From: Paraphysomonas bandaiensis
Taxonomy: Eukaryota; Chrysophyceae
Assembly (NCBI GenBank): GCA_965644295.1
Contig: CBFFRP010000075.1
Coordinates: 1-64,000 of the forward strand
Reading direction: 5' to 3'
Length of the DNA: 64,000 nucleotides
Below, in pieces: positions 62,465 to 64,000 of the stretch. Numbering within the stretch: position 1 is the first letter of the stretch; each line of letters starts with the position of its first letter. A program made the translations under genes and the position numbers. The notes under the pieces are model-generated. The model saw only the letters and a list, made by a program, of their open reading frames with translations, did not search any database and was not told the DNA's origin.

Positions 62465-63490
62465 CTAAGTCGTTACATGATTTCCGGTTTCTGCGTTTTG
62501 GCTGCAGTCTGCCTTCACTTCTTTGATTGCAGAAGTCTTCTTTCTGTTTGACTTTGACGACGATAAGAAACCCTTCTTCATTCCACGGAACATGTCGTTC
62601 GTGTCTTTAGAGGGCTCGGGCTTCTTCTTTAGTTGTGTTGAGTTGAGTAGCGGTGCTGACGAGAGAGGTGTGCACTCAAGTATATTTCCAGACGGAGAGG
62701 CGACGAGCTTTATTGGGACAACTACTGGGGCATTTTTCTCCGCCACTCTAAGTCGCATATTTACACTTTTGCAGGAGGGCATTACCCCGTAATCAAAAAG
62801 AGACATAGAAGGTGATATGGGTCGACCATCCTCCATTGTGAGTACAAGTTTCAGATCGGGAGGGCAGGAAAAACCAAACTGTCTCTCTAAAATGTCAAAG
62901 GCGTAGCAGAGGGAATCACCAACTTCAAGAGAGAATTTAGCTGTTTGACCATTTGGTAAAGTTAAATTGACGTCTATCTCACTCCTAAGGTTAATAGTAC
63001 GGGACAAGTATATAATGGGAGGGGAATAATTACGGCTGGATTGTTTGCAACGTTGCAGAAAGTGGTCTCCTAGCAAGTAGCTATCGTGCATGACGCGGCC
63101 ATTCAATATCATGCGCTGTTCACCAGGTAACAAAGTTGTACTCTTCATTGTGTACAAACGCCTTTTCAATTCAGAAACCCGCATATTGATTGGAAATTTA
63201 GCTGTGGCACAACTGCGGCCTTCTTTAACGACTACCTCCACTGTCTTAGAAGCAGTACATCGTATTATGACGAATCTTTCAGGCCCAGATGATGGGGATA
63301 TCTCGTCAGTGTCCGGACATATTTTGCCCTTGTAAATTATAGATATATCGTCCTTTCCGATTATGGAACCTTCACAGAGTTCGCGCTTCAAATCAGACAC
63401 AGTTCTCACACTCGTCGACGGGACGCAAATGGTCTTATTACAGAGTGTTTTCACCTTTATATGAGTAGACTTCTTCCGTTCTATTGTCAT
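62465..63490 (-). CDS. Tandem ubiquitin-like domain protein, 341 aa
   Basis: Three consecutive beta-grasp segments are visible. The first (~9-76) runs from IKVKTLCNKTICVPSTSVRT to a KDDISIIYKGK strand. The second (~83-160) has VEVVVKEGRSCATAKFPINM, VSELKRRLYT and GEQRMILNGRVMHD. The third (~172-247) has VNLTLPNGQTAKFSLEVGDS, DLKLVLTMEDGRPI and FDYGV. None ends in a Gly-Gly processing site, so they are integral Ubl domains rather than a polyubiquitin precursor. The tail is basic with FRGMKKGFLSSSKSNRKK. Function unknown; a proteasome or ubiquitin-receptor shuttle is one guess. GTATAC motifs lie upstream at 63770-63850. Confidence 0.78.
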   Translation of the reverse strand: MTIERKKSTHIKVKTLCNKTICVPSTSVRTVSDLKRELCEGSIIGKDDISIIYKGKICPDTDEISPSSGPERFVIIRCTASKTVEVVVKEGRSCATAKFPINMRVSELKRRLYTMKSTTLLPGEQRMILNGRVMHDSYLLGDHFLQRCKQSSRNYSPPIIYLSRTINLRSEIDVNLTLPNGQTAKFSLEVGDSLCYAFDILERQFGFSCPPDLKLVLTMEDGRPISPSMSLFDYGVMPSCKSVNMRLRVAEKNAPVVVPIKLVASPSGNILECTPLSSAPLLNSTQLKKKPEPSKDTNDMFRGMKKGFLSSSKSNRKKTSAIKEVKADCSQNAETGNHVTT

Positions 63491-64000
63491 CTTTTCCTTT
63501 CCAATTGCAGCAAGTACTCTAAATGAATGAATAACGAGGTTGATATCTATATATATGTGCAGAGGTTTTATTATGAGTTTACTGTGTAAGTGTCTGTGCA
63601 GTGATGTGTGTGTGCGTCGAATCTCTATTGAAAAACGTGTTAGTTTCTTTTCTAGAAATGCAGAGGAAAAAAAACAACTGCCATGTCCATGTGAGTGTCT
63701 TGCTGAATTTTCCTGTTCGATTCCGCACTTCTCTGTTTCAGGGTGTGTGGACTACAACATAATACTGTTTGTATACTCTACTCTCGACTACAACGGTATA
63801 CTGCTGTACACACACATCAAGAAACGGCCCAGCATGATATTGTACGTATATAGCGTTTAGCATAGCAGCACAGAGCTTTACATAATCATCCAACCAGTGA
63901 TTGATTAATCTCATAGCACTGCTGTGTACATAGTTGACAGAGTGAAAGGCTTCGTATTTCTTACTGTTGATTTCAACAAGCTGTGCAGTTAGTATAATGC
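63491..64000. promoter_or_regulatory. Upstream region of the Ubl gene
   Basis: TGTATACTCTAC, CGGTATACTGCTGTACAC and TGTACGTATATAGCG lie at 63765-63860, about 280-370 bp before the start at 63490. The 63540-63860 plus-strand ORF has no recognisable domain and is probably chance. Confidence 0.4.

Noticed and set aside
1-64000. tRNA or rRNA genes
   Set aside because: I looked for TTCRANNC-type B boxes with paired acceptor stems and found none I could support by eye; a tRNAscan-SE run would settle it.

Overview
The window is nuclear DNA of an AT-rich unicellular eukaryote (a protist). The evidence is short GT-AG introns (mostly 43-60 nt) in almost every host gene, eukaryote-only genes (myosin, VMP1, IWS1, a UXT-like prefoldin, WDR54, sphingosine kinase, a ubiquitin-like protein), and a heavy load of eukaryotic transposons. 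A mitochondrion-targeted helical-repeat protein argues against an amitochondriate lineage. I cannot fix the phylum; SAR-type protists are possible, but that is a guess.

Layout. 1-6443(-): Gag-Pol of a Ty3/Gypsy-like element running off the left edge, with a SET-domain frame after the RNase H region in the -1 frame. 7301-12941(-): PH plus coiled-coil gene. 14460-16175(-): organellar helical-repeat gene. 16552-16767(+): small ORF. 16768-20058: decayed hAT elements and a repeat family. 20059-24280(-): myosin with a very large insert in the motor. 25092-27154(+): VMP1. about 27643-28149(-): UXT-like prefoldin. 28585-30055(+): IWS1/Spn1. 31019-45848: a three-level transposon nest. 46776-48014(-): two small unknown genes. 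47706-51396: inverted duplication whose arms carry a 60-bp minisatellite. 51747-53786(+): C2-WW gene with near-identical 210-bp repeats. 54599-55954(-): WDR54. 56747-58019: hAT element with perfect 8-bp target duplications. 58392-59885(-): sphingosine kinase. 62465-63490(-): tandem ubiquitin-like protein.

The nest is the most informative region. A LINE-like element (31075-45792, flanked by 56-bp direct repeats) carries a SET domain fused ahead of an APE endonuclease and a reverse transcriptase. A very young Gypsy/chromovirus-like element (33003-43920) sits inside it. A non-autonomous element (33559-37698, minus strand) sits inside the Gypsy gag. The two LTR elements share 4-bp target duplications, the same LTR start and polypurine junction, and a 10-bp GTAANNTTAC palindrome where a tRNA primer site would be expected. 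This suggests one shared mobilisation machinery.

The main novelty is that two unrelated retrotransposon classes in one 64-kb window each appear to carry a SET (histone methyltransferase-type) domain. The upstream regions of all nine recognised host genes also contain GTATAC/TGTACA-type palindromes, a candidate promoter signature. All splice sites were placed by eye from GT-AG ends and frame continuity; no alignment or database search was run.
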